Assembly (NCBI GenBank): GCA_026119855.1
Contig: JAOWBW010000060.1
Location: 1,240,001-1,304,000 of the forward strand
DNA length: 64,000 bases
From: Campanula takesimana
Taxonomy: Eukaryota > Streptophyta > Magnoliopsida > Asterales > Campanulaceae
Direction of reading: 5' to 3'
Position numbers and translations under genes: made by a program. Below are positions 23,849-34,997 of this stretch, piece by piece. Under the pieces are notes generated by a model. The model was not told where the DNA came from, did no database searches, and saw only the letters and a list, made by a program, of their open reading frames with translations. How positions within the stretch are numbered: the stretch's first letter is position 1; every line of letters starts with the position of its first letter.

Positions 23849-25351
23849 TCACTGTCCTTCGTCCCTCCACTTCTTCTTTTGACTTCTCTGGGTCTTCTTT
23901 TTCTTCACCTCGAAGAGGTCAATTCCCCCTTTTCTATGATCAGAGGCTCTTCCAGCATCATCTACGAGCCTGATCACCCTCAAAGCCGCATTGGCGGCAG
24001 CCCGAGCCCGAAGATCCTCCATTCGTGTCCCCGCCTTAGGCATCACGGCCATCCTCCTGTCTGCCAAAACTCTATAGTCCTCAACAACGTCTCCAGTAAT
24101 GTTATGGCCACTCGCCACAGCTTCGGTCTCCCTTAGAATCCTGCTAGGACCATAAGTCTCACCAAGACTGGCCTCACGCCTCTCCTCAATGAGCCTCTGA
24201 GTCTGTCCCATGGTCTGTTCATACCAGTCCAAGTACACCGTGGTCAAAACCATGCTAGCCGCTCGCCCAAGAAGTGCCCGAGCTGGAAAGAGGGAATAAG
24301 TCCACGACCGGGACAAAAATGAGACGGTGGAGGAATCCCAGATAGACAGAGATGAAAGCCTCAAGTGCTCTGGGTTGACACCCGACCACTCCAACAGTGG
24401 AGTCTGCGGTAACCCAAACAGACGACGGACCAAAGAAGGGATATAATGAGATGAACCCAAGAGCCCTGGCACCCGAACAAAGGGGGAATTATCTTGATAC
24501 TCCCGCACCGAGCCAATACGCCAATGGGGAACAAGCCAGCGTATCTCGGCAGTCGTGAGGCGAGCCATGTAAGCCTCCCAATCACTCTGAACTAGGTCCA
24601 AGATAATGCCTCTCAAAGAGTAAGACCAAGGATTGTGAGAGATAGGAGCCTCCGGAATGGCCATCAACCTCTCCCTCAACCACAAAGTGAGCAAGGCAGG
24701 GCTACCGCTGCGCATGAAACCATCCACCAAAGCCAAGCGGTCCATACCGTGAAGGGTCTCGCCCAAGATCAAGGGGACTATATCTTTCCCCGCACGGCAC
24801 TCCTCGAGGACACTCAATAAAACCCGATGGCAGGTGCCCTTGGAACTGACCATGTAGAAAAAGGCAAGGACGCATAAACCAAAGGCATTCCAAGAAGCCT
24901 CATCCATGCGATCCATGAACTTCTCAGGGACATCCGAAATATCAATAAAAGTGTGATCAAGGACCATGCATTGGGCCTCTTCCAAAGAAATACCAAGAAG
25001 AGAAACCAACGTCTCAACACACATGCTGTCATCAACAGAAGGAAGAGCTATGACCTCCGTGTCTACGCCACCCACCAAAGCCTTGAAATCCTCATAAGTA
25101 GGAGTGATCTCGCTGTAGGAGAAACAATAAACATGCCTCCTAACATCCCAAAAGGACGCAGCGGCCCTCAATAGCTCAAGATCCGAAATGAATTCCTTGA
25201 GAGACCAAAGGGAGTGAAGGCCAAACATGGATTGGAAATTTCCCTTGTGATTCCTCATGTGGGACCGCATCCAAAGCCTAAGGTTACCCTCGAAACATTC
25301 TTGATGAATTTTGGACAGTTTTGGTGGTTTCTCCATGAGAAAGGGTTCCAT
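23849..25351 (-). CDS. Intact antisense ORF of element 3 (plant-mobile-domain/DUF7745-like)
   Basis: An uninterrupted 500-codon ORF on the strand opposite gag-pol. The N-terminal part (about residues 55-110) reads FWDVRRHVYCF then SEITPTYEDFKALVGG, which resembles the plant mobile domain/aminotransferase-like fold; I also recall DUF7745 for such antisense products of Tat elements. Later parts are alpha-helical and Trp/Arg-rich (WEAYMARLTTAEIRWLVPHW). The C-terminus is very basic (KKKKTQRSQKKKW), consistent with nuclear targeting. A TATA-like box lies at 25413-25420 and a GCCGTACGGC palindrome at 25473-25482. Function unknown. It is intact although gag-pol is not. Confidence 0.75.
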   Translation of the reverse strand: MEPFLMEKPPKLSKIHQECFEGNLRLWMRSHMRNHKGNFQSMFGLHSLWSLKEFISDLELLRAAASFWDVRRHVYCFSYSEITPTYEDFKALVGGVDTEVIALPSVDDSMCVETLVSLLGISLEEAQCMVLDHTFIDISDVPEKFMDRMDEASWNAFGLCVLAFFYMVSSKGTCHRVLLSVLEECRAGKDIVPLILGETLHGMDRLALVDGFMRSGSPALLTLWLRERLMAIPEAPISHNPWSYSLRGIILDLVQSDWEAYMARLTTAEIRWLVPHWRIGSVREYQDNSPFVRVPGLLGSSHYIPSLVRRLFGLPQTPLLEWSGVNPEHLRLSSLSIWDSSTVSFLSRSWTYSLFPARALLGRAASMVLTTVYLDWYEQTMGQTQRLIEERREASLGETYGPSRILRETEAVASGHNITGDVVEDYRVLADRRMAVMPKAGTRMEDLRARAAANAALRVIRLVDDAGRASDHRKGGIDLFEVKKKKTQRSQKKKWRDEGQ

Positions 25352-25412
25352 GGAAGAAGGAGCTCTCGAAATGAAGAAAGACGAACTGATTGATGAACTC
25401 AGGACTCTAGCA

Positions 25413-25420
25413 CTTAAATA
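25413..25420 (-). promoter_or_regulatory. TATA-like box of the antisense ORF
   Basis: TATTTAAG on the minus strand, about 62 bp upstream of the antisense ATG at 25351. The LTR palindrome word GCCGTACGGC stands about 53 bp further upstream. Confidence 0.45.
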
Positions 25421-25472
25421 GATGACCAGGCCTGGAACAAAATTGAATGAAAAAGGAGTACTTCCTTCTCGA

Positions 25473-25482
25473 GCCGTACGGC
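25473..25482. repeat. GCCGTACGGC palindrome upstream of antisense ORF
   Basis: Perfect 10-bp palindrome followed by TACTTTAG, the same extended word as in the LTRs at 13470 and 28192 and in the leader at 14088. Confidence 0.6.
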
Positions 25483-25749
25483 TACTTTAGCCCTGTCAGA
25501 ATTGATGATTTCTTGTTGAGAGTTAGCTTTGTGGTCCAACCCATTTAAAGCCCCTTCCCAACCAATGTCATAAATGCAACCGAAAAATGCCCTCCTTGGC
25601 TCATGCAACTTGAATTGAACCTAGAAAATTTAGGTTCCCAAAGACGAAAATCCGGCAGTCCTAGCGACGTAAGCCCAACTTTGTGAAATAAATTATGGCC
25701 GTCCTAGACATAAGCCCATGTTGACCCGGTTGACCAAGTAAGAGTCAAG

Positions 25750-26110
25750 CCCCTTCTGAAAAGTTTAGGTCCCCCGAGTGACCATTCTGAGAAAAGTTTA
25801 GAAAAGTCTAGGTCCCCCGAGTGACCATTCTGAGAAAAGTTTAGGTCCCCCGAGTGACCATTCTGAGAAAAGTTTAGGTCCCCCGAGAGACCATTTTGAG
25901 AAAAGTTTAGGTCCCCCGAGTGACCATTCTGAGAAAAGTTTAGGTCCCCCGAGTTACCATTTTGAGAAAAGTCTAGGTCCCCCGAGTGACCATTTTGAGA
26001 CAAGTCTAGGTCCCCCGAGTGACCATTCTGAGAACATTTGGGTCCCCCGAGTGACCCATTTTGAGAAAAGTATAGGTCCCCCGAGCGACCCTTTTGAGAT
26101 AAAATTTAGG
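25750..26110 (+). repeat. Tandem array 1 of element 3 (about 33 bp)
   Basis: Units such as GGTCCCCCGAGTGACCATT followed by CTGAGAAAAGTTTA, about ten copies, degenerating toward 26110. No protein is credible here. Confidence 0.85.
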
Positions 26111-26149
26111 CCCCCCGAGCGACCCTCTGAGACAAAAATCAGACAGTCC

Positions 26150-26520
26150 TAGCGACGTAAGCCCAGCTTTGTGAAATTAAATTTGGCCGTCCCTGACGTA
26201 ATCCCAGTTAAGTGTCCAAAAATTGGCCGTCCTTGACGTAAGCCCAGTTAAAAGTTTTAGAAAAGTTGGCTGTCCCTGACGTAAGCCCAGTTAAAAATTT
26301 GTCATGGCCGTCCCTGACGTAAGCCCAGTTAAAATTTTTTGTCGAAATTGGCCGTCCCTGACGTAAGCCCAGTTAAAAATTTGTCATGGCCGTCCCTGAC
26401 GTAAGCCCAGTTAAAATTTTTTGTCGAAATTGGCTGTTGAGAAAATATGGCCGTCCCCGACGTAAGCCCATTAACTATGACTTAGAATAGTCACCATAGG
26501 CCGTCCCCGACGTAAGCCCA
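26150..26520 (+). repeat. Tandem array 2 of element 3
   Basis: Repeats of GGCCGTCCCTGACGTAAGCC plus CAGTTAAAA with variable spacers (about 40-65 bp), some eight copies. A higher-order unit is visible at 26280-26430. Confidence 0.85.
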
Positions 26521-26599
26521 GTAAAAATCTGTCCCGTGTGAGTCAAGTTGACTATATCCCCAGCAAGTCAACCCTCTCCCATAGAGCCAAGTTGACCAT

Positions 26600-26850
26600 G
26601 TCCCGCCTCTGGCCAAACGAGTGTCATGCCCAAATGCCTTAGCCTCTGACCCCTTGGTGTCATGCCCAAATGCCTTAGCCTCTGACCCCTTGGTGTCATG
26701 CCCAAATGCCTTAGCCTCTGACCCCTTGGTGTCATGCCCAAATGCTTTAGCCTCTGACCCCTTGGTGTCATGCCCAAATGCCTTCGCCTCTGACCGAATG
26801 AGTGTCACGCCCGAACCTTCGCCTCTAACCGAATGAGTGTCATGCTCGAG
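26600..26850 (+). repeat. Tandem array 3 of element 3 (about 37 bp)
   Basis: Units of GTGTCATGCCCAAATGCC followed by TTAGCCTCTGACCCCTTG, about six, the last ones degenerate. Open frames across it come from the repeat. Confidence 0.85.
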
Positions 26851-26912
26851 TTCCCCACCCGACCTCGACGGTCGCCTATAGGTTTGAGTAGCCTTAAATC
26901 TCTCACCCCGAA

Positions 26913-26953
26913 CTACGTTAGGCTTGATTCCCTGTGAACGGGATACGTAGGAA
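26913..26953 (+). repeat. Hairpin-B motif, copy 5
   Basis: CTACG (26913-26917) faces CGTAG (26946-26950), inner stem ATTCCC/GGGAT, close to copy 1 in sequence. It lies about 120 bp upstream of the 3' LTR. Confidence 0.6.
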
Positions 26954-27072
26954 TCCTATACCACTAGTCCAGCCATACAACCAAAATCGGTTAAAGCCGT
27001 CGTCCCGTCAGATTGGGAAGCTTATTTTTATCGACAACCCCGCTCCTTCGAAGTGACGTTGCCGAGGGGCTA

Positions 27073-28576
27073 TGTAAGTACCCCAATCTGAAACCGACCT
27101 ATCTTAGAGGTAGCCTTAGCACCGTTTCAGGGATAGGCTAATAGGCCAGGACCTCCCTAGGATAAACTATAAATTCCAGGACTACTCTGGTATAAAATTG
27201 GAAAAATCCGGAAGCTCGCCAGGCTGAGCCGTACGGATGCTTTGGGGACTAGAGGGGCCTAGCCGTACGACTGGTTTAGGCACCCTCAGTCCCTATAAAT
27301 AGAACCCCTTACTGATCATTTCAGGGGGGGGAGAAATACACATTAGAGACGTCACTCTGCTGGAATTACCACAGAGTAAGAGTGAGAGTGATCACAAACC
27401 AAAAAAGGAGAGAAAAAAGGAAGATTGGCCTTAACCATCATAGGTAAAGCCACCTCCCCCCTCCTTTCTCTTCATCTTACTCCTATTTTCTTTTTATATC
27501 TTGGTTATACATGTATTTATTCTTCATTCATGCAAAGACTTGTCCATTTCAAGCACCTTTTGTTTCTTGCAAGACTTGTCCATTATCAAGCACTATATAT
27601 CTATCTATTACATTACTACCTTGTCCAAGCTATGAGAAGTTCAAAGGTTCCCTCCATACCTTGTATGGAAGAGGTTCTAAACCTAGACACTCATAGACTT
27701 GTTGATTGTCATTTATATTCCTTATTCATTTAAATGTTATGCTTGTTTGGCCATGATAATCATGAGTGTGATGAAACCTTAGTGTTCATCATTTTCCTCT
27801 TTGGTTTAGCCTCAAAATCCCACTTTTGGGTCATAAAGATTCAATCTTTATGTGTTATTTTGACTCTTGGAAGGATTTTAAGTCATAAAATGTCATCTTG
27901 GTGATAAAGTTCCAATCTTTATTCACAAAATGACCAACTTTGGTCCAAAGGGGACATTCATCAACTTTCTTGATTTTCTCCTATGATTGCTCATGATCAC
28001 ACCCAAATACTTGTTTTGGGGAACCAAGTGATGATCATTTAGCATAGGAATGATGTTATAAAACTTGTAAAATGATTTCTTGCAAACTGGGATCACAAAC
28101 AGTTTGTCCAGCTTCAGACAGAATACCCTGTTTCTGTTTTGAACTGGACTGTTCTTGAGCAAACTGTAAAACCCCAGAATTGCCTCCTCCAGCCGTACGG
28201 CTACTTTAGGCAGGAGGGCAAAATTGTCTGTTTTGCCCTCTGACCTTTATCTTATCACTCAAGGCCCCTTTTTCAGTCAAGTTTTCTCAAATAAAATCAA
28301 CGACAGAATTTTTCCGCTAAATACACACACACACATATGCACATTTTAACTAACTTAGGGAGACTCGGCTTTGTCCGAGGCAACTTGAGAGGACGTAAAA
28401 ACTCCTCCCAAGTTGTAACCTGACCTCCGAACCTTTAAACTCAAACCTTTGTCATTTTGTTGGGTTTAAAATTAACAAAATGTGGCGACTCCGTTAAATT
28501 TGACCGGTTGCCGTGTTTGGCATTTTGTCCTCGTGTGAACCTTGCTTTGTTTCGCCCCGAGGACGGGATCCTTATA
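27073..28576 (+). mobile_element. 3' LTR of element 3
   Basis: It starts TGTAAGTACC and ends CCTTATA; the last dinucleotides carry a C-to-T change relative to CTTACA of the 5' LTR. It is preceded by GCCGAGGGGCTA. TATAAATA lies at 27294-27301 and palindromes at 27226, 27261 and 28192. GTGCC follows at 28577. Confidence 0.92.
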
Positions 28577-28978
28577 GTGCCCACACCCCACTGTTCTGTT
28601 CAGTTACTGAAACCTGTTCTTGCCTTGGAAATTGGCCCAGAAGCGCGTGCCTCGGGCCGGTGTTGTGGGACGCGCGCGCCTGGCGCATTGTATCTGGGAG
28701 GTGCCCGCTTCTGGGCTAACCTGTCAAATTATCAGAAACTTATGGACTCAGGGGATTGCCCTGGTCCTGATTGTGTAATGGAACCCCTGCAATGTTTGTT
28801 AGCACGAAATAATAGGAAGAATAGGAAGAACACGTGGAAGGTGGGCGATTCTGGAATTTGACTCGGGACGCGTGCGCTTTGGACCATGAAGGTCCGAGGC
28901 GCGCGCTTCTCATGTCAATTTCCAGAATGCCCAGAAAAGTGAATTATGAATAGAAACACAAGTTTAACCCTCAAGCAG
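28577..28978 (-). other. Leader of element 2 (distal part)
   Basis: Reverse complement of a leader resembling 2590-2960 of element 1. It has several GCGCGC-containing words (28645, 28675, 28905) but no coding sequence. Confidence 0.6.
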
Positions 28979-28996
28979 TCCCCAGCAGAGTCGCCA
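28979..28996 (-). other. Primer binding site of element 2
   Basis: Minus strand reads TGGCGACTCTGCTGGGGA, complementary to the 3' end I attribute to tRNA-Arg, starting two bases from the LTR end at 28998. Confidence 0.8.
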
Positions 28997-29400
28997 CTGT
29001 AGATACCCCGGGGGAACCACGGCTTGGCTAGAGCGCGTGAATTACCTAGGATGTCTAATCGTGTTTTAGAGTCGCCACCCACGTTTTAGAGGAACGCGAG
29101 AAAACCTAATGTTTATGAGCCTAAGTTTGATTTAAGAAAACAGAGATTCTTTGGGATGAGGGGTTCGGGGGTTAGGTTACGAAATGGGAAGTACTTAAAC
29201 ACCCATTTCGCCCGAGCAAAGTCCGTCTTGTTTGTTCATAATTCACTTTAAAGATAAATGTGTTTTTCCTATTAGAATGATGATAAAAAGGCGGTTTAAA
29301 GTTTAACATGTAGGGAGATGACTCCTAGGCCAATTCAATGCAATGAAAGGACCATTGATGTCATGTCCCAAATGGTTATGGGGTGATTGCACATTTGATT

Positions 29401-29484
29401 GAAGAAGAAGAAGAAGAAGAAGAAGAAGAAGAAGAAGAAGAAGAAGAAGAAGAAGAAGAAGAAGAAGAAGAAGAAGAAGAAAGA
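29401..29484 (+). repeat. (GAA)n microsatellite
   Basis: About 27 uninterrupted GAA/AAG triplets in the LTR of element 2. Confidence 0.97.
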
Positions 29485-29788
29485 AAAATGCTTAAGACAT
29501 TTACCTATAGTATCCTTTGAAAAGACTTGAGGAAGAGGTTGAATTCTTAGTTGACAAAGGTCTCAAAGAAATCCCAAGGAAAAGTCTAGAAAAGAGGTGA
29601 GGAAAAGGTCTAAAAGGAGTGATGTCCAAGGTCCCCTCCAATGATGGATTGGAGGGGTTTTTATAGTTGAAATAGGACTGTTTTTGGAGCCAAACGGAGT
29701 CTCCAAGAAATCTTTCCCGAGCAAAATCATGTATAATGAGCAAGGGAGAGATTCTTGGGCAGAATCTGTAACTGACACACCCCAGAAG

Positions 29789-31337
29789 TGTTGGGTTTCG
29801 GAGTAACATGCGCAGCGGAATTAAGCATTTAAAATTTATGAAACCCAAAGCCCATAGATCCATTCATATGATTAAGTCAAATACAACATAATGAATACTA
29901 GAATACAAACCCTTGATGCCTTTGATTTTGCAACCTTGAATTCGATGGAGGCTTGAAATCTTGATCACGAACAAAGAAAGAATCATGAACTATTAAGATG
30001 ATAAGTTTCACCCTCTAGCGGTATCCACACCACGAACGAATATCAAGAACACTTGATCTTGGTTGCTAGACCAAATTATGAAACGCACTTTCACAATTGT
30101 AAGAACTATATGGAATTATGAATATTCTTGTTCTTCACTTTTGGGATCTTAGAACAAGAAAATAACCTCCCAAAAACCCTTTGGAGGCACTCATAATCAT
30201 GTGTCTAATGGCTGCTGAAAGGATCCTTTTATAGGTCCTAATCCTTAACCCTTAAGGACTTAGGAACCATAAATCCCGTCGCCAAATTAGGCAACAAGGA
30301 ACTCTGGCCGACTTGACTGGCACGGTCGTGCCCTATAATCTGGCAATGTCGTGCCATCAGGTCCGCATGATTCCCCCATATCGACCATTTTTGGCACGGT
30401 CGTGCTTGTCTTCTTGGCACGGTCGTGCCAAACATGCCGACAGGTTTTGGCTTGGCTTGGATTTATGGCACGGTCGTGCCCTTTAAGGCACACGGCCGTG
30501 TCAGTTCAACTTTTAGGCATTTTTCCATAATTCCAATTCAGTCCTTTCATGATTCGTTCTATTCGTGTGTGACCCTCTAGGATTACATTAAGTTGGCAAT
30601 GAGCCCAAACATGAACCCATAAGATATGATTAGGTTCTAGCAAACCGTCATACCTACCCAAATAGTGTAACTAGATACAAGTTCGCATTCCTTTTAGAAC
30701 ATGTCATAATCCCTTTGTCCACGATGTCTTTGAACACAAGTCATGGTCAACAAGTCAACTTGTTTTGTTCAATACTTTTCTCGATCCCGAATATGTTGAT
30801 AATCCAAATGACATTGATCCAATCAATCCATTTGAGTTTGGCCAAACATTTCACCAACATCATTCCTTCGAGGGGCCCAAGCTTGACATCTCTCCGAAGA
30901 GGGACAAATCCATTTAGCTTATTATTCTTCCCTACGTGAATCCAATCATGCCAATCATACACTTTATAACTACCGTGTTAAGGCAGCGTTTGAATATGTC
31001 AAACATAATCTTCATCAAGTGGAAGACTATAATAACTTCATGTCTAAGGATTCAAATGACATAACTAATATGAGATTTATATATGACATCGACCATGACA
31101 TAAATCTCATACCACGGCTCATGTCCAGTACCTTGTTCCAAACAAGTACCCATAAATCTACCATGATCATCCCATGATCATTTAGCCTTTATACTAGTGC
31201 TTAACAAGCTCTAGGGACGGAGATTATTATAAGCAAACACGAGCCATAATAATAATCTTATTATCTCTTTATTATTATGAATAAAATGATAACTTATACA
31301 ACGTTTAACAAACGTGCCTAGGGCACCAACACCAACA
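29789..31337 (-). mobile_element. Solo copia LTR B
   Basis: 1549 bp, TGTTGGGTTT...CACCAACA on the plus strand, flanked by AGAAG at 29784-29788 and 31338-31342. There is no internal sequence, so the element was reduced to one LTR by recombination. It belongs to the same family as LTRs A, C and D (shared start TGTTGGTGT...CTAGGCACG). TATAAAAG on the minus strand lies near 30227-30234. Confidence 0.92.
30319..30502 (-). repeat. GGCACGGTCGTGCC palindrome cluster of LTR B
   Basis: Five or six copies of a 14-bp near-palindrome (first at 30319-30332; variants at 30393, 30416, 30468, 30488), all on the promoter side of the TATA box at about 30230 in minus orientation. Confidence 0.8.
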
Positions 31338-31597
31338 AGAAGCGCGCGCATCCCACATAGGCGGCGGAAGGCGCGCGCGTCTGGCCTCAAGGGGCGGAGG
31401 CGCGCGACTCTGAAAAGCAATTTTTGATAGAATGGACTAGAAAGTTAGAACTGTTATTCAGTTTAGTCCCGAGACTTAACGGAGTCCGTCTGGAACTTAA
31501 CCAAAGTAACAGAAACTAACAGAAAACACTTAAAAGAGGGAGAAATACAAAATCAAGTGTGCAATCGGGATGAGCGGTCCAAGGCGGGGTGTCTACA

Positions 31598-32554
31598 CAA
31601 TGCTATTTGGATTATCAACATATTCGGAATAGAGAAAGTATTGAACAAATACAAGTTGACTCAATGACTATGACTTGTGTTCAATGACATCATGGACAAA
31701 GGGATTGTAACATGTTCTATAAAGGAATACGAACTTGTATTTAGTTACACTTTGGGTAGGTATGACGGTTTGCTAGAACCTAATCATATTTTATGAGTTT
31801 ATGTTTAAACCTATTGCCAACTTAGTGTAATCCTATAGGGTCACACACAAAATAGAACGAATCCTAAAGGACATAATTGGAATTGGGGTCGAAGGGCCTT
31901 TAAGGGCTTTTAGGAATTTAGAGGAGAAAACCGGAAAAGGGAGGGTCCGGCCGGACCTATACAAGGACCCGGTCGGACCTTATATAGGACCCGCCCGGAC
32001 CTCCAGTAAGACCCGGGCGGACCTATCGGTTTTGGCCTGGGACTTTCTTAATCCTAGCGTTTTTGACCACTTGTTACCTATTTGGAATAAGAGAAACAAG
32101 TATAAAAACCTCCTCTAATTTCCCTAATCAGTCCAATGCATATTGTAAGCCTCTAGAGAGTTTGAGAGAGTTATTTCTTTTTCTAAGATCCCTAGATCAA
32201 AGAATATGAACATCACATAAAATTCCATATAGTTCTAAAACAATTGTGAAAGCGTGTTTCACAATTTGGTCTAGCAACCAAGATCAAGAAGCTTCTTTAT
32301 ATTCGTTCGAGGTGTAGATACCAATATAGGGTGAAGCTTATCACCCGCATAGTTCGTGTTCTTGCTTTTGTTCATGATCAAGTTTTAAAGTTCCACCAAG
32401 AATCAAGGTTGTTAATCAAAGGCTTCAAGGGTTAGTATTCCAGTATTCATTATGCGAGTATTTGATTTAATCATATGAACGGATCTATGGGCTTTGGGTT
32501 TCATGAAAATTTAAATGCATTATTCCGCTGCGCATGTTGATAGGAAACCCAACA
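31598..32554 (+). mobile_element. Copia LTR A, 3' part
   Basis: It resembles the 3' two thirds of LTR D (61280-62335): GGTAGGTATGACGGTTTGC, a TATA box at 32101-32107 and the end ACCCAACA at 32554. Its 5' part is missing because element 2 inserted here; it should lie left of the window. GCTGC (32555-32559) would be its target duplication. Confidence 0.8.
31944..32024 (+). repeat. GGTCCGGCCGGACC palindrome cluster of LTR A
   Basis: One perfect 14-bp palindrome (31944-31957) and three variants with changed central bases, 75-160 bp upstream of the TATA box. Confidence 0.8.
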
Positions 32555-33135
32555 GCTGCATGAGTCTACCTTACATCAACTCTAGTCAACCTCCAACCCG
32601 TCTAGGTCAAAACCCGTTACCTTGACTTGTCTAGGACAAACCCATCATCGACCCGTCTAGTTCAACCCTGTTACATCGACCCGTCTAGGTCAACCCGTCA
32701 TCAACCCGTTTAGGTCAAACCTTACCCGACTCACCTAAGTCAAAAACCACCTTACAAAAGGGACTCTCCACCTTTACTTGACCAAGGACCGAGTCATTTC
32801 CCTTTCTTTTTGACCTCTACAGTCATCTTCTAATACTTATGGTTTTCAAAAAACCACTGACCTCTTGCGGTCACTCTCTCACTTGTCTTACTTAACCCGA
32901 ACTATGGTGACCTGAGACTCTCATTGTGTGGGACCTCTCCCGCATGGTAAGGGGAATGTAGGCAGCTCCGGCCTGGTCAAACTTTTAGCCTTTTCATTCA
33001 AAGTACATTTCAAAGAATGCGGAGATCGAGTCTTTTCATGATAAAATAATTTTATAACGTTGCCTTGTCATTAATTATGAGTCTAATTCAATTTAAAGAC
33101 TTAACTCCTCTACTACCATTACAGAATCTCGCATC
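32555..33135 (+). other. Leader of Tat element 4
   Basis: Begins with facing GACCCGTCTAGGTCAA-type repeats (32560-32760), then hairpin-B copy 6 (CTATG 32902, TGTAG 32957-32961), then gag. The order matches the leader of element 5 (58290-59930) but the repeat array is much shorter. LTR and primer site of element 4 are not in the window. Confidence 0.65.
32902..32985 (+). repeat. Hairpin-B motif, copy 6
   Basis: CTATG (32902-32906) can still pair with TGTAG (32957-32961) using two wobble pairs. Inner stem TCCC/GGGA, GACCTGAG, and the tail GGCCTGGTC. Confidence 0.55.
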
Positions 33136-34471
33136 ATGTCTACCGAAAGGATTATCATAGTCACAACCGAAGCTGCCACCCAAGGTCTCGAGACAACTCT
33201 CCATCCCAACACTGTTCTCAATGAACAAGTTGCTCGCCTCAACGCCATTCTCAACGAGCAAGCGGTCCATATTAACACTGCTCTCAACAAGCAAGCGGCC
33301 CACTACAAGACTATCCTCAATGAGCAAGCAACCCTCTTCCGGAACAAGAAGCCTACTTTGAGACTGTCCTCCTCAAGCAAGCGGACCACTTTCAGAAAGT
33401 AATGTGCAAGACTCTAAAGGACACCGAGGAACGTCTCCGGTCTAATATCCACGGCATCTACGAGTACCTTAACTGCACTACTCCTGCTTAGTTTCCACAT
33501 CCATACGCTCCTCAAATGTATGGGCCACCACAGACTTTCCCCGTTGGGATGCCTCCTATGACTACTCATCAGCAAGGAATATCGGTGCCTAAACCACCCT
33601 CCAAGATGGTTCGTGACAAGAAGGACAAGCGTCAGCACGATGACTTGTGTTGGTGTGTATGCCCTAGGCATGTTATTGGAACGTATATTTGTTATAATTT
33701 TATTCATTTAATAAAGAGATGTTTGATTATTATTATTGTTACATGTTTTGTTTATAATAATCTCCGTACCTAGTACTTATGAAGCACTAGTATAAGTCTA
33801 AATAATCATGGGATGCTTATGTTAGACTTATGGGTACTTGTTTAGAACAAGGTACTGGACATGACCCGCTAGATGAGATTTATGTCATGGTCAATCTCAT
33901 AAATAAATCTCATGATAGTTATTTCATTTGAATCCTTTAACATGAAGTTATTATAGTCTTCCACTTGATGAACATTATGTTTGACGTATTCAAACGCTAA
34001 CTTTAACCGGGTAGTTATAAAGGATATGATTGGCACAATCGGATTCAAGTAGGGAAGAATAATAAGCCAAATGGATTTGTCCCTCTTCGGAGATATGTCA
34101 AGCTTAGGCCTCTCGTAGAATGATATTGATGAAAGTGTTTGGCCGAACCCAAATGGATTGATGAGATCAAGACATTTGAATCAATCAATATATTCGAAAA
34201 CGAGAAAGCATTGAACAAAAACAAGTTGACTATGGACCATGACTTGTGTTCAATAGACGTTGTGGACAAAGGGATTGTGACTTGTACTATAAGGATAAAC
34301 TTTAGGCTACAAAGTTATACAATTTTCATAGTCATAAAAGGTTTGCTAGAATCTAATTATGACTTACGGGATTTGACTGGTCAAACCCGTTGACAACTTA
34401 GTATAATTCTATTGGGTCACATACGCAGAACTGATAATTAAAAGGCTGAAAATAAAAGGAATACGGGAACA

Positions 34472-34520
34472 GCGACCGTACGGCTGCCACGGCGGCATAG
34501 GCCTACGGCTCCGGTCCCGC
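34472..34520 (+). repeat. GC-rich palindrome cluster of LTR C
   Basis: GACCGTACGGCTG, GCCACGGCGGC and GGCCTACGGCTCCGG lie 75-120 bp upstream of TATA. The word is unlike that of the sister LTRs A, B and D. Confidence 0.6.
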
Positions 34521-34997
34521 ACTGGTTCAGTTTTAGGAAATTTCTTGTGTAATAAGAAGTCGTAAACCCTAAAGGAATCAGACCTACCCCAGTATAAATT
34601 TGTGTGTTCGGGTTTTAGAGACCTAGTTGATGATTCAAGAAATCACAAAGCTTTCTTAGAGAGAGATTAACACACATATTGAGAGGGATTTATTATTGGG
34701 TTAATGACAGATTAGGGCCTGAACTGTAGAGGGTGCGTCTAAAAGGGGTCTGGTATTTTTTTTCGCTAGATCAGGGCTCAATATCTCAAATTTTTGGCAG
34801 TTAAGGGCTTTTTGACGGAAATCGTTAGAAAAGTCAGTTAAGTGCCATGTGCCGAGCACATGATCGTGAAAATCGATGGGTTTGTAATGATATTAGTTTG
34901 TAAGGGTTTTAGTGAAATTTTTGAAACTCAAAAGGTTTAAATTGAAGTTGATTTCCAATTTAAGGAGGTGAATTGAATTAAAATGACTAACCTCACG

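Larger units (their letters stand above)
12352..28576 (+). mobile_element. Element 3: 16.2 kb Tat-lineage Ty3/gypsy retrotransposon
   Basis: 5' LTR 12352-13854, primer site 13856-13873, leader to 15601, gag-pol 15602-23453, hairpins A and B, antisense ORF 23849-25351, tandem arrays 25750-26850, purine tract about 27061-27070, 3' LTR 27073-28576, target duplication GTGCC. The RNase H plus second (archaeal-like) RNase H arrangement, tRNA-Arg-type primer site, long leader and antisense ORF define the Tat lineage. The LTRs differ by only about 20 positions by eye, yet gag-pol has several stops and frameshifts, so it is recent but not autonomous as read. Confidence 0.93.
10115..31597 (-). mobile_element. 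Element 2: minus-strand Tat element, split by later insertions
   Basis: Read on the minus strand: LTR 31597-28998, primer site 28996-28979, leader 28976-28577 continuing at 12346-11640, gag 11440-10115, then element 1 cuts it off. Element 3 (12352-28576) interrupts the leader and solo LTR B (29789-31337) interrupts the LTR. pol and the other LTR lie left of the window, if they exist. The LTR ends TGTAGATACC on the plus strand at 28998 and GGTGTCTACA at 31597, matching the termini of element 1's LTR in reverse. Confidence 0.85.
28998..31597 (-). mobile_element. LTR of element 2, with solo LTR B inside
   Basis: Termini match the element 1 LTR in reverse. Removing the nested solo LTR and one duplication leaves about 1046 bp. 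It contains a (GAA)n run and a promoter-side GC-rich GCGCGC cluster (31340-31410). CAATG at 31598 begins the flanking copia LTR. Confidence 0.82.

Noticed and set aside
25704..26808. Repeated-peptide open frames in element 3
   Set aside because: Products of the tandem arrays at 25750-26850; no start context or homologous domain.
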